Source: Glandiceps talaboti
Lineage: Eukaryota > Hemichordata > Enteropneusta > Spengelidae
NCBI RefSeq assembly: GCF_964340395.1
Contig: NC_135570.1
Span: forward strand, 8,305,322 to 8,369,321
Direction of reading: 5' to 3'
DNA length: 64,000 bases
Part shown: piece after piece, positions 49,134 to 61,656 of the stretch
Layout of the letters: every line of letters starts with the position of its first letter
Position numbering within the stretch: position 1 is the stretch's first letter
Translations under genes and position numbers: made by a program
The notes under the pieces: generated by a model
The model's input: the letters and a program-made list of their open reading frames with translations, nothing else
Told to the model about the DNA's origin: nothing
Database searches by the model: none

Positions 49134-52100
49134 CTTTGGTTAAAGAAGAGCGGAATCACTTGAAAGCATGCATGCAGCTGTGAAGGACAGAATGAGCTCG
49201 GGGCCCGATTATGACATTATGATGTTAATGAACGACTATTCCCAAAAAAGCCATTTCGAATCAGAAAGCACTGAATTAACGTGCCAATTTGCATGATTTT
49301 AAAATAATGAGTAGCAAAGCTATTGTGGACAGGCAATATTAAAAAAAGCATTTGTCAGAACAGCTCAAAATACAACCGTTATGCTAATAGCCAACTCAAA
49401 GCCGAATTTAATAACATACTATTCAAGAGTTACATTCTTACACTATCACATATGATTATTCCAAAGCCCTAAAACGGAAATAGGGGTCAGCGTTCCAATT
49501 TGAACCGATAAATGTCAAGGAAGAATTCATGCGATGACGCCGATGGTATGAAGTGTTATTGCACATCATTAGAAATCCATTTGGATGAATGAATGAAAAC
49601 CAACTAATTTCAATTTTTGAACACATATCAAATATGGATTACTAGCACATGTGAATGGTGAAGTGCATAAGCTCTTCATTATATCAACACAAATTGATTC
49701 ATGGTAGACAATAAATGATCCCTTGGGGTATGTTTTAGAGATAACAACACATTCATCCTTGGTGATAAAAAGAGCTTGAAAATCTTGTAGCTGTATATCC
49801 CTGTTTATTATTCATGGCGTTCAGAAAATGCTTGGAATTGCTCTCCGTTCGGCAGAAACCTAATCTTTCTAACGATGGGATAATTCAATGCTATGGGCTA
49901 TTAGATAAACGGACCCCAATCCAGCATCACAAACTGTTATTTGTGGTTTCATATATCTCGTGAAACGCTACACTACTAGTCCTACGGTGTACATTTAGTT
50001 TATACTGCCTTGACATTCCTAAAATTACACATTTGATTTTTCATTGGACAAAAGACCAACGTAGACACAAACATGAAAAATGCTAATTTGAAACTACAGC
50101 AGCATATATGTTAAATACACCTCGGATAAAATCTCCCTGAAATCAAAGTTCTTCTTATTTCTCCAACCTTTGCCATATGAAAGCACAATCCCGGTCCCTT
50201 TGAAATTATCAAAAGAAATTTAGAGGCCAGGATCACTCTTATGCTTTTAATGACATCGTCAGTCTTTCAGTTTCCCACAGAGTTAACTATTTGGCGGCCA
50301 TATCGGATTCTAAAATGACTCCATTTTGTTATCACCTTTACTTTAAAAAGATTGTACGGTAAACCATAACTGTGCTGGTTTTCATTGAGAATGAGTTGAA
50401 GTTTTCACGTACAAACTAACAGCAAAAAGATTTTTATATCCAAGACCCATACCACTTTTATGATATATGTTAACAGTATAAGCCTTTATTTTCAGACATA
50501 ACATAAATTGGAGCCCATCCATGTCTATGTTCATCGACAATTTATTGCAGATGCCTTTTCATTGGGGGGGGGGGGGGGTCAGGGTCATTGCAATCAAATA
50601 TCAACCTCTCACTTAAAATTTGTTCTACAACACACCTATATTATCTGAGACCTTGTTTGGCTGTAAAGTAAAAGGTTTCTGAATGATCGTGTAATGACAT
50701 TTTTAATCAAGCAGAACAGGACATTAATAACGTTTCACCAGTGACTCAGAATTTAGATAGCTTTTAATAATGCTGGTTTGCTTTAAGGCCGAACTGTCAG
50801 AGTTTAACAATAGTGAGAGAACGATTAAGATTTCCTTGTATACAACATCATATCGAAACGAAGATGTCAAATCCAGTTATCAGTAACTAATTAAATACAA
50901 AAACTAATGCTATAGTTATCTATCAATTGCTGCAAATGCATTCAGTATATCGTTAGTCAAATGCCTTCAATGTATGTCACCCACATACATTTGATATACG
51001 TACACATAGATTAATACTGAAGTAATATGTATCTAAATCAAGGTATAATGTTCGTTCTTTTATACGCGGACTGTATCCGTACATTTAAGGATGTTATATA
51101 GTATAAGTTCTACCCTCATTTTCTTATCTATACTTTCATCATAAAAATTGAACATATCCACTCAAAGAAATGTGTAATAAAAATGGGGATGCCAAAAAAT
51201 AGGGGTCCCCGAATTAGATAAAAGGTTAGATACATCAAAGCTGATTCACTTTTGAAAATGTACATAATTTCTTTTACTATTGTGTTGTGAAAACATAGCC
51301 GGTACTTAATTATTCTTCCAAATCTATTTAATTATGTGATCACAAAAGTAATTTATACACTCATTTCATGAAATGTCGATACCATACTTTATTTCTGTTG
51401 TATCTTTCTTTGAGTTTGTAATCCTACAGTGATTTATTTCTCGGTAATGTAATCACATATTCGTAAAATGTACGCCAGGATTAATAGCAAACAAATTATT
51501 CGCTCACAAATAAAAGAATTCTGTGCTAATTTCTTGTTCATGTTGATATATATATATATATTATTCTGTATATTACTAATTCAAGATTGAGTGAACAAAA
51601 AGCTTACAACTGCATTTCTAAAATGAGATGAGCCAGATAGTTATTTTCCCATGATGCTTTGCGCTAGTGCGACTTTTCAAATAGTGCTTCCCAACAGCAA
51701 TATTTTTTCATTTCTAAATCCAGAAAAACTGTCATTGTGTGATCCCCCCCCCCCCACACCAACTTTCCGGCAAGGACATCAAGTTCTATCTACAAGACAA
51801 GGTCATCATTCTCGCCAACTTTGAGATCTTGTTTTGAACCTTGAGTGGTCAACATCGTAAGCATGGAGCGGATGGGGAGAGTTCTACTGATTTAATACCG
51901 CCCAAGGCAGAAATTATACTGGCTAAGAGGACTGTTGATATAAAAAACACGTAATTCTACCCAGAACATGTTTATCCAAAACACAAAAAAATCTAGCCTA
52001 CAATTGCTTGTATTTTCAGTCTCGAAAATTGTCCACACTCAGTACACAATTCTCGGTATCGCTTTCTAGACTGGCTGGGTCCAAACAACTTAGTCACTAA

Positions 52101-53112
52101 GCCGATTTATAAATCCATAGGAGCATTACGACATCTATAGCATTCACGGACGATTATTTCAGATATAGGTTAAAACTATAAGTTAGTGCCAATTTTGCTC
52201 CGGGTAGTTATCAATCATGTCTCGGACAGGCAAAGATGTGCAAAACCATACTTACAAGTGTATACAACTCACATGCACAAGCGAGCGCGTACTCGTGAGA
52301 TGATATAGATTAGAATGCTGTTTTAGTGTGCAGTAAAGACGTGCAGTAACCAGATGTAAACTGAATGTCTTCCGTAAGGGCAAAGTTTTGAGATTGTAGT
52401 TCCTACAGACAATTGTTGGAATACAACAGAACATATGTAATAAGTTATTTTTCTCATTGATTGCTATTTGCTCATTGCTGTTAGTGATCTCCTGGCCAAC
52501 CACAACATGTACTGTGACATTTGTTGAGAATGTAAAAAAAAAAATAAGCGCATCGTCGTACCACTTTAGACAACATTTCCTGACGAGAAACTATTTTTTC
52601 CTTTTTGTGGCCAATCGAAAAAATGCCAATAACTTATTAAAACTACATTAGTAATATTTTCAGGACAGGTGCGCTTTGGTATCGCAAATGTGTGTACCAA
52701 GTTATGATGAATTTGAAGTGTGCATTCTTGCGATATAGCCTAATTACCGAAAATCATTAATTACGTAAATATTCACGGGATTTTTACCAAAACCTAATCA
52801 AGTCTTGCCATTATCCTACGGAATAGGTCTTTAAAGTTTCGTTTGAATTGAGCAAGCCGTTATGGAGAAAACGATGACACAGACAGACAGACACACAGAC
52901 ACACAGACCTCCACCTATAAATATATCTCTTCCTTACGGAAGATAAAACGCCTGACCGCAATCTAAACGCCCCAATGAACTAAATATACGAGTGTGCCGA
53001 ACAATACTGGCAATCGATAAAGTACTCAAGTAATGGTATAAATAAGGCATCCTTGACCTAACTGCACGGCTGAAAGCAGATTATGGATATTAGTATTTTT
53101 CAAATGCCGCTT
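49134..53112. other. Gene-free sequence
   Basis: Contents: G15 at 50564-50578, C12 at 51744-51755, a short (TA)n near 51547-51560, a GACAGACA/CACAGACA stretch at 52879-52908, and the GGCGGCCAT repeat fragment near 50293. No ORF with recognisable content; the ORF at 52252-52503 is unconvincing. Confidence 0.5.
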
Positions 53113-53145
53113 CATAGACCCTCCACCAACAGTGGAGGGTCTATG
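53113..53145. repeat. Perfect 14-bp hairpin CATAGACCCTCCAC / GTGGAGGGTCTATG
   Basis: A 14-bp perfect stem with a five-base loop, CAACA. It is flanked on both sides by GCCGCTT (53107-53112 area and 53146-53152). GACCCTCCACCAAC in the left arm and loop is also found at 9635-9648. Confidence 0.9.
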
Positions 53146-54170
<1,025 letters not shown>

Positions 54171-54312
54171 TAGTCAGTACATTGAATGTGACTGTATGAA
54201 ATTATACGATCTGAAAGCAGCCACATCTTTCATTCCTAGTAAATCATTAGAATTGCTCTAAATAATTCGTTCTGAAATATGTTTTATCATCACGCGAAGT
54301 CTTTATCATCAT

Positions 54313-54417
54313 ACTTAGTACATGACAGAGACCAAACATTTGAAAGTTTTATGGTGTCATGTCATCACTCGGTATATGAGAGACTGAACATTTGAAGGTT
54401 GTATAGTGTCATGTCAG
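54313..54417. repeat. 52-bp tandem duplication
   Basis: AACATTTGAAAGTTTTAT (54335) and AACATTTGAAGGTTGTAT (54387) each lead into a GTGTCATGTCA block; period 52 bp. Confidence 0.85.
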
Positions 54418-55387
54418 GTTGTGAAAGAATACTGCTCTGGGATCGATAAGACGGACCCTAGAGAACAAAGGTGGATTTTCAAGATATCAAAATATGTTTA
54501 TGGTAACCATCCAGTTACAGTGCTCATTAATAGTGAATAACGGATAATAAAGGGCGATAGGATACATATTCATCATCTATATACAGTGATAAAGATCGAC
54601 ATAAAAGTTTTATTTTCGTGATAATAAATCCTTTAAAGCTAATACCTTTTAAAATTCTCTTGGGATATTTCGTTGATATTTTATCATGATGGGATATTAC
54701 TTGCAAATAGCCTAAATAGGTTTCTACCGACGTTTTTTCATCGTAAGGTAGGCTAATGTCATATATCTTATTTACTTATTTCATTTTATACTTCGATAGG
54801 ATCGTCCTTTCAACCATATGGTTGCTTCCAAAAAGAATCCTCTACTTGTAAAATACTAATGATCAGAGTACACATTTATGACCATAATCGCGGTCCATAT
54901 GATGGATGTCATGATCATAACACTGTACAATTTATTACCACTGGTATGTACTTACAAAGACGCAACGGCAGCACTCCCCGGGGAGTGTATAACATATTGC
55001 AGCCTCTGTAAGCACATAGGACGGAAGCATTCATGTTGCCACCTCTATCCTACCAGGTACCCAATTCGAAAGTTAGCTTGACTGGGGCAAAATCATGGTT
55101 CAAATTTTGCCAAAGGACAAAAACAAACAAATGCATAAAAAATTCAGAACCGAAAATTATATGCAAACAAAGTACTTAACAAAACCACCCAAAAGGATGC
55201 GTACACAGGACGATTATACAAGAAAGTCACTAAAACAGTGTAAAAATACACATGGTGCGCAGGATATGTCAGTTTACTAAACACTCTCACAGATAAGTAC
55301 GACATTTGCATAGACAATGTGTAGATTAATAATACTGTGCGTTTTTTAATGTAATTTGGTTTATATTTAAATTAAAAATGCACTTGT
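54418..55387. other. Gene-free sequence
   Basis: ORFs at 54878-55081 and 55095-55280 have no recognised domains. No repeat array. Confidence 0.5.
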
Positions 55388-55782
55388 GAGATAACAGAAA
55401 CATATGCCACGCGAGTGCAAGTGTGGCGTACTTGAGGTATTTGCACGAGTGCTTGCAGTGTTCTCTGTGCCCATACTTTCACGAACGTAGCGAGTGCAGC
55501 AAAAAATACTGCAAGCACGAGTGCAAGTATCCCTGAGTAGCCACACTGGAACTCAAGTTCCACGGGGTTATCTTATGTTTATCTAACACCGTACGGCAAA
55601 TTTTCACAGAAATGATAAAAATCATACAGGGAGATTTCGTGGGTAGCGAACGATCGCGTTCGCATGTGCATATCATTTGCATGCAGGTATGCAATGATTG
55701 TTTTCGGTATTGCACTGCAGTGAAAATATCATTAGTATGCGCGCGCCAGTGCAAGTAATCTCTGGTACATGTGTAATAAATG
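55388..55782 (+). mobile_element. Left arm of a large inverted-repeat pair, itself containing a palindrome
   Basis: The outer 55388-55574 is a foldback: GCCACGCGAGTGCAAGTGTG near the left is matched by the complement of CACACTGGAACTCAAGTTCC near the right, and ATTTGCACGAGTGCTTGCAG by CTGCAAGCACGAGTGCAAGT. The inner part, 55600-55782, includes TATGCAATG, TGCACTGCAGTGAAAATATC and CGCGCGCCAGTGCAAGTAAT. The whole arm is inverted relative to 57198-57556. CpG-rich compared with its flanks. Confidence 0.8.
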
Positions 55783-56439
55783 ACATTTATATCTTTAAAA
55801 TGTTTTTAACAGTGAAATAAAACTTCTAACCAAAGCCAGACGCTTTCAATTTTTCTAAATTTCACAAGACCATATCTGTCTATCTTTCTCATATAAGTGT
55901 TCATATGTGTTTAAAACATGTCTGCCGATCGTACATATATAATATATATAGTGAAAGGTTTGAATAATTTAATGAGTGTATGTAATATTAATGTCCAGGC
56001 ACATATTTCTAACTGTTTCATGCATGAAAAAATTACTGTTGGAAAAAACAAGGAAACAAAATATACAATGCGAAAAATGTTTTGTATTTAGCTCTGTTGT
56101 TGGTTCATGTCATACCATTAATAACATTATAGTAAACTAGAAAAGCTGAACGAAAGATATACCTTTGAACATTTGTCGTTGTTTCTGAAACGGTTTCAAT
56201 CGTGCAAACCACTAAGTCATTGAGCTAAGCAAACTAAGTAATGGCTATGCTACATAAGCCCAGAATTAACCTGCATATAACCTTTTACCACATCACAAGG
56301 GAAAATAATGTCATGCATCCGTAGTCTTGCAATTAGAAGTGACAATGATGCTTGCTCTATGCACCAATGCACCAATGCTTCTTATTTACTTGTTTGACCG
56401 ACTCTCACGTTTCTGTAAAATATTCGACGACTTATGCAA
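55783..56439. other. Left interior of the inverted-repeat structure
   Basis: Unique AT-rich sequence; no gene recognised. Confidence 0.5.
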
Positions 56440-56640
56440 TTTCTGCAAGACTGTTGGCTTCTCATTCGGTCAGAAATTAACAAGATATCGAGCATACGGT
56501 TGGTAATACCGTCCGGACCGAGGCTTTGCTCGCCCTCGTGCGTTTGCGCTGCATTACACTACACTACAACATCATCGATAGTGATTGCCAAGTCACCAGG
56601 ACAGGGTGGTGGCCATATGGACAAGAGGCCAGTAGCCTTT
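56440..56640 (-). pseudogene. LINE reverse-transcriptase N-terminal fragment
   Basis: The minus strand reads PPPCPGDLAITIDDVVV, a TAG stop, a few residues and then SLGPDGITNRMLDILL. The combination of a P-P-P start, an I-T-I-x-D-V-V block and K/S-x-G-P-D-G-I-x-N-R-M-L is diagnostic for the start of the RT domain in LINE ORF2 proteins. Homology fades at about 56450, where further frames change. This part of RT is different from the C-terminal fragments elsewhere in the window, so it cannot be matched to them here. It lies inside the long inverted-repeat pair 55388-57556. Confidence 0.65.
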
Positions 56641-57197
56641 TACTCTATCCAGTGAGATCTTCCTATTCAGATCTGACACAAGGGACGAAGAGTCGGAAGG
56701 AGATCAGACAATGCAGTTCGCCATGCCTGTCTATCTGACCAGACATCTTTTCCAGATATTGGGAAGCCGTTTTAGTATTCATATCGCTAAACTTGCGTTC
56801 TAATAGAAACTTTTATGTGGTTGAAAATAGCTTCTAGTCATAAAATAAAAGATTGTATTTGTCCATTACTTTAACTATCTGTCCCCCATCAGAATAACGA
56901 AACTTGTTTGTAATATAATTGTAACATAAAATTGTGCCTTTGCACTACATTTTCGTCCCTGGAAATCTACTATTCTATCGTTTTTATGTTGCTATTTCGT
57001 ATGGAAAGTTAGGAAATCAACCTTAAAAGTTAAGACTACATGCACGAAGAACTATTGCACTCAGAATATCGTGTATTTTAACAGCAAAGTATTCTATTAT
57101 ATACTCAGGTCAACAAGGCAACAATTTTAGTTTTTAGGCAAAGCATATTTGATCTTTTATTTCTTTTCAAATCTGATTCTCAGATTTCGTAAGCGGT
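56641..57197. other. Right interior of the inverted-repeat structure
   Basis: May hold decayed LINE sequence upstream of the RT fragment (minus strand) to about 56760; the rest is unique AT-rich sequence. Confidence 0.4.
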
Positions 57198-57556
57198 ATT
57201 ATTACATATGTTCAAGAGATTACCTGCACCGGTGCACGTGCATACTTGTGGTATTTGCACTGCAGTTATCACATACCTGCATGCAAATTTGTTCTACACG
57301 AAAGCGCGTGATCGCATAGTGTCATTTTTTAAAATGAAAATTAGTTGTTTTGGTAAAATATATGTAATAACAACAGAACCCCATGCCGCGTGAGTGCCAA
57401 TGTGGGTACTCAGGGGTATTTGAACTCATGCTTGCAGTGTTGTTTGCTGTACTTTCACTCGCGTACCGCCGCAGAGAATACTGCAAGCACTCGTACAAAT
57501 TAAATACACTGAATATGCCACACCTGCACTCGTGCGTCACGGGGTTCTGTCACAAC
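57198..57556 (-). mobile_element. Right arm of the large inverted-repeat pair, with its own palindrome
   Basis: The inner 57208-57330 carries AGAGATTACCTGCACCGGTG, GTATTTGCACTGCAGTTATC and CATACCTGCATGCAAATT, the complement of the inner part of the left arm. The outer 57366-57556 is a foldback with CAGAACCCCATGCCGCGTGA on one side and TCACGGGGTTCTG on the other, plus ACTCATGCTTGCAGTGTT against ATACTGCAAGCACTCGTA. Its outer end matches the outer end of the left arm. Confidence 0.8.
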
Positions 57557-58029
57557 AGTGGTAATCGAACATATCTTCCAAGATTGAAAATGAATTAAAC
57601 CTATGGTAGGTACTGTCTAGTTGGTAAAGCGTCCATGATCTTTTATTTTCTGACAAGAATCTATTTTCTAACATAACAGTTTCCATTATCAAAACCCAGA
57701 AAGGCGTATAGGCAATACAGTTACACCGTTAATACCACATACGTACAATAAGAGAAAGATAATGGATTCGGCATCAAAATTTCCTTCATCCTTCGCGCCA
57801 ATCATGGCTGTTAGCATTGAGTGTTTCACCCCATTAGTCTGTTAGTTACGAATCGGTCTATCAACTCAAAGCGTCATGTAACATTACAGGAAAAAATAGA
57901 CTGCATCTTCCACGATTATGGTTTACTAATACACCCTGAAATACACCTGGTTCTTTATATCTCATCATATTTTGTATACATTTTGTGAGTCCATAAACAT
58001 CAATAGTAATAAATGAGGAAAGAAAAGTG
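57557..58029. other. Gene-free sequence
   Basis: Nothing recognised; the minus-strand ORF at 57861-58052 overlaps the tRNA-like element. Confidence 0.5.
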
Positions 58030-58100
58030 ACACATGTAGGACTCGGACCCACGTCCCCTAAACACTAGTCAGAGTGCTCTAAGTGCTCAGAGTTTCTTTC
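58030..58100 (-). mobile_element. tRNA-like sequence, probable head of a tRNA-derived SINE
   Basis: On the minus strand, CTGAGCACTTAGAGCACTC resembles the D-arm and A box, and GTGGGTCCGAGTCCTACA has a B box (GGTCCGAGTCC, one change from GGTTCGANTCC) in a T-arm-like stem at 58037-58052. A-to-B spacing is tRNA-like. The acceptor stem does not close and the anticodon arm is poor, so this is not a working tRNA gene. The body downstream (below 58030) is not recognised. Confidence 0.45.
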
Positions 58101-58356
58101 ACTTATAACATACCCATCAATAGTAGGTGAAGTATTCCTCATTTAACTCTAGTTGTGTTTTACACTTTAAAATATCATACCTTACATCTATAGGTCAGCC
58201 TACACTTTAGGTATTGGCGTAAATTAAATGATAAACGTTATAATCCTACCCTCAAGGCCATAGCTAAGTTTATGCCACCAATGTAACTGAAATATGCAGT
58301 AAACCTTTTAACAAATTAGCTAATTTGAAATACATAAATCTACACACCTAGTCACC
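58101..58356. other. Gene-free sequence
   Basis: Nothing recognised. Confidence 0.5.
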
Positions 58357-58645
58357 CATACATACATACATACATACATACATACATACATACATACATA
58401 CATACATACATACATACATACATACATACATACACACACACATACATACATACACACACATACACACATACACACATACATGTACACACACACATACATA
58501 CATACATACATACATACATACATACATACATACATACATACATACATACATACACACACACATACATACATACATACATACATACATACATACATACATA
58601 CATACATACATACATACATACATACATACATACATACATACATAA
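58357..58645. repeat. (ACAT)n microsatellite
   Basis: ACAT units with CACA interruptions at about 58432-58490 and 58552-58562. The complement of the (ATGT)n arrays at 33186 and 36375. M-Y-V-C ORFs on the minus strand are artefacts. Confidence 0.98.
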
Positions 58646-61494
58646 GTTGGTTTTATTTTGGTCAGACTTGGAAGGAGGCTACGGAACACTGTGCTCTTTG
58701 TGGGAAGAGGCGAGCAGGGGCAAATTCACTTACAAAGGTATCTGGGTCAAGCCCTAAAAAATGGATTTATCTGCCGGACTATTTATATACATATATTGTG
58801 CGACGCTTAAAACTAATCAAACAAACTCAGTCTAATTCACTAATGGTGTAAAACGGCACATGTTCGCTGTCGTGATGATCCACAGAGAGACTGTGCCACG
58901 ATCAAAGCTGAAGGCAAGATTGATGATAGATTAGGAAGTCAATTATGTTCCGCTTATTGCGAATGGGTTGTTTTTAAAGCAGTGTATGAAGCATTTACTT
59001 AATATACTCATTCCTCGTTTTTTGTAACGGAAACTGCAATATTACCAAATAGTTTGAAGTCGGAAAAAAAGAATACAGGAAAGAATAAAAATATATCGGT
59101 CAGATGTCATACTATCAGACAACCAAGGGAATTGTCTAGCATTAACTTATCGTACATGCTTCATCAAAAGGACAGTAGGTGTTAGTTGTGACAAGAAGTC
59201 GCGTTATCACTACAGTTATTTAATACAAGTAATTTCTGTTTTTTGTATAAAGCATTACATGACCAGAATTTTTTTTGTCGACAATACCTTAAAACAACAA
59301 AAATACACGTGATGCAAAAAGTAAAGTTTGGGGTATTTTTGTCAACTATTTGAAATATTGATGTTATAATAAAATAAATGACATGGGGGGGGGGGGGGAT
59401 ATATATGTTCTTAGCTGTGCAGTGAATGTGATTTGTTGGATAGGAATTGCTGCGAAAAAAACTACCTTAAGTGTCACTGTAACGTCTGTTAGTGATATAC
59501 TTTGTGATGATGTAAAAAGCGACGACACATTGTTCAGTCCTATTTGAGCATCATATCATGAAAGTTGTATGTACATTTCATGCATTAATAATGAAAACGA
59601 GAGAGTTCTGGCACCTAGCATGTTGGCTACGTAATGGCGCAGATGTCTTTGATTGAAGTTACAGCTTTTCTGATGATTTAATGACACGATGATATCAGAG
59701 TTATCGTGATATGGCAATGCACTTTTATAGATCATGTCAAGACATATTTCAAAAAGCATGATTGTTGACACCTGTCTGTATTATTTATAACGCAATACAC
59801 AGTTGTAATCTCGGTCATTGTAAACATGAAAATGTATTGGAATATCTGACATGAGTCGTAACATCCTTAATATCTAAAATTACGTAACCTCATCAATCGA
59901 ATGAAAAATGAAAATATAGTACAAATCCTGCACATAGATATGACATGACACTTTAAAATAGACTAGATGCATAATCTAATAATGTTCCCAGATGTGAAAA
60001 TTATCATTTGTTCATGTTTTTCTTAGCGTCATTTGTCTTGTAGGAGAACGTAGGTATCATGAATGCAGAGAAAATGTCATTAGAAACGATATAATCGCAT
60101 TATAAATATCATATATATCACACTATAGCAGGAAATATCACACTAAAGCAGGAAAGATAACATGCCATATATTAACAATACAGTGTCTATTATCACGTTA
60201 TATTAACACGTTGGCTGAAAAAGAATCAAACAGAGCACAGAGATTATAAAAGTTGAAAATGATTCTCACATAATCACATTTCTAGTTAGTGAGAATATTA
60301 TTTAGTTGATCATACATTCATGAGTGAATATTAGAAGATAGTGATTATTTCATTCTTTAGTGATAACCATGGGCACAAAAAAGAAGAAGGCGAGGGTTGG
60401 TTGAAAAAACGTGGAGGCATCTATTATTAAACAGAAAACATGAAAAAGTAAAGTAATATCCTACGGCATGGGCACTTGTTCTCTTTTTTTCCATTATTTT
60501 TTTAATAATACATAGTGAGCTGTGTTTATGGTATTGATAGTTGAATGAAATGAGCTTCTTCGAACACCTTGTTATTATAAAATTCAGGGAGTATATCACA
60601 CAGCCTAAGTGCGCCTTCTAAGTTTTGAAGACATTATTTGACCATGACCAACATGATAAGATCAAGTCCGTCCAGCTCGAGATTTATTTTATTTTTTACA
60701 GTCTAAGTATAACTCTGTAGAGTATCTAATAAACAAACTACTCAAGCTTAGATGAATAGGGAACTTGCAAACCCGCCATTTTGAATGTTGCATCATGGGA
60801 AATAAGATAATAAATACTTATCAAATAGTATTGTAAACAATAATGTTACATTGTTTGTAACCACAAATAATTATTTCATAGTCACCCTGACAATTGTGGG
60901 AGGTTAATTTTATCAGTAGCTCCAGATTAGGTATTGCGATAACCACAGATAATCCCACAGTCTTTTGCGTCTGAGCATGCTCAGTCTGGATTGCAAGTTC
61001 CCTATTGTTTATATATCAGACTTCCCTTATTATTAAAATTCGGTTCCACAATACTATATCTATTTAAGTGCATTTCATTCATACTCAGGAGTGTACATTA
61101 GTCAACGGCGGTACTAGTTATGTTTTTATGTATAGAATGCAGATAATTATGAAGAATAACCGTGTCAGACAGACTATTTAATGAAGCCAGTCTGGCTAAT
61201 AGAAATGAAAAAAATCGTATATCAGAATGAACAGTCATTTTTCAACCTCAACAGAAATATGGGTATTTAATCTCTCAAGTGAAAACATGACTTCTATTCT
61301 AGGAATATTCAAGTTTTTAAAGTCTTCAATTGATGATATGTCTAGGAAAACATTGTGTGGCATGTTTCCACGGTACTTACTGAATCCTTCGGCGAGTACA
61401 GTGCTCAAAAATGTTCTCTTCATGGTTTTTGGTTAATTTAATAAAATCCAAGCTAATTTTTGGTGTTCCTTGTACTAAATTGTCATAAACGTCA
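58646..61494. other. Gene-free sequence with G14 tract
   Basis: G14 at 59385-59398. ORFs at 59556-59771, 60357-60599 and 61227-61436 have no recognised domain. Confidence 0.5.
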
Positions 61495-61583
61495 TATGGT
61501 GAGCGTACGTCTGGCGAGCAGCGCCCTCGGCCCTCTTATGGAACAGTTTACCACTCGTATTGGATTTTGGCGCTATACAAATT

Positions 61584-61655
<72 letters not shown>

Positions 61656-61656
61656 A
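61495..61656 (+). mobile_element. SINE/LINE 3' tail of L2 type followed by (TTGA)n
   Basis: GTATTGGATTTTGGCGCTAT followed by ACAAATTCGA runs into about 18 uninterrupted TTGA/GATT units (61586-61654). GCGCTATA-AAAT followed by a short tandem repeat is the common 3' end of L2-clade LINEs and the SINEs they mobilise. The 5' limit is not visible; the start given is approximate. Confidence 0.6.

Noticed and set aside
57610-57650. Sequence TAGTTGGTAAAGCG resembling a tRNA A box
   Set aside because: No B box at the correct distance and no foldable acceptor stem.
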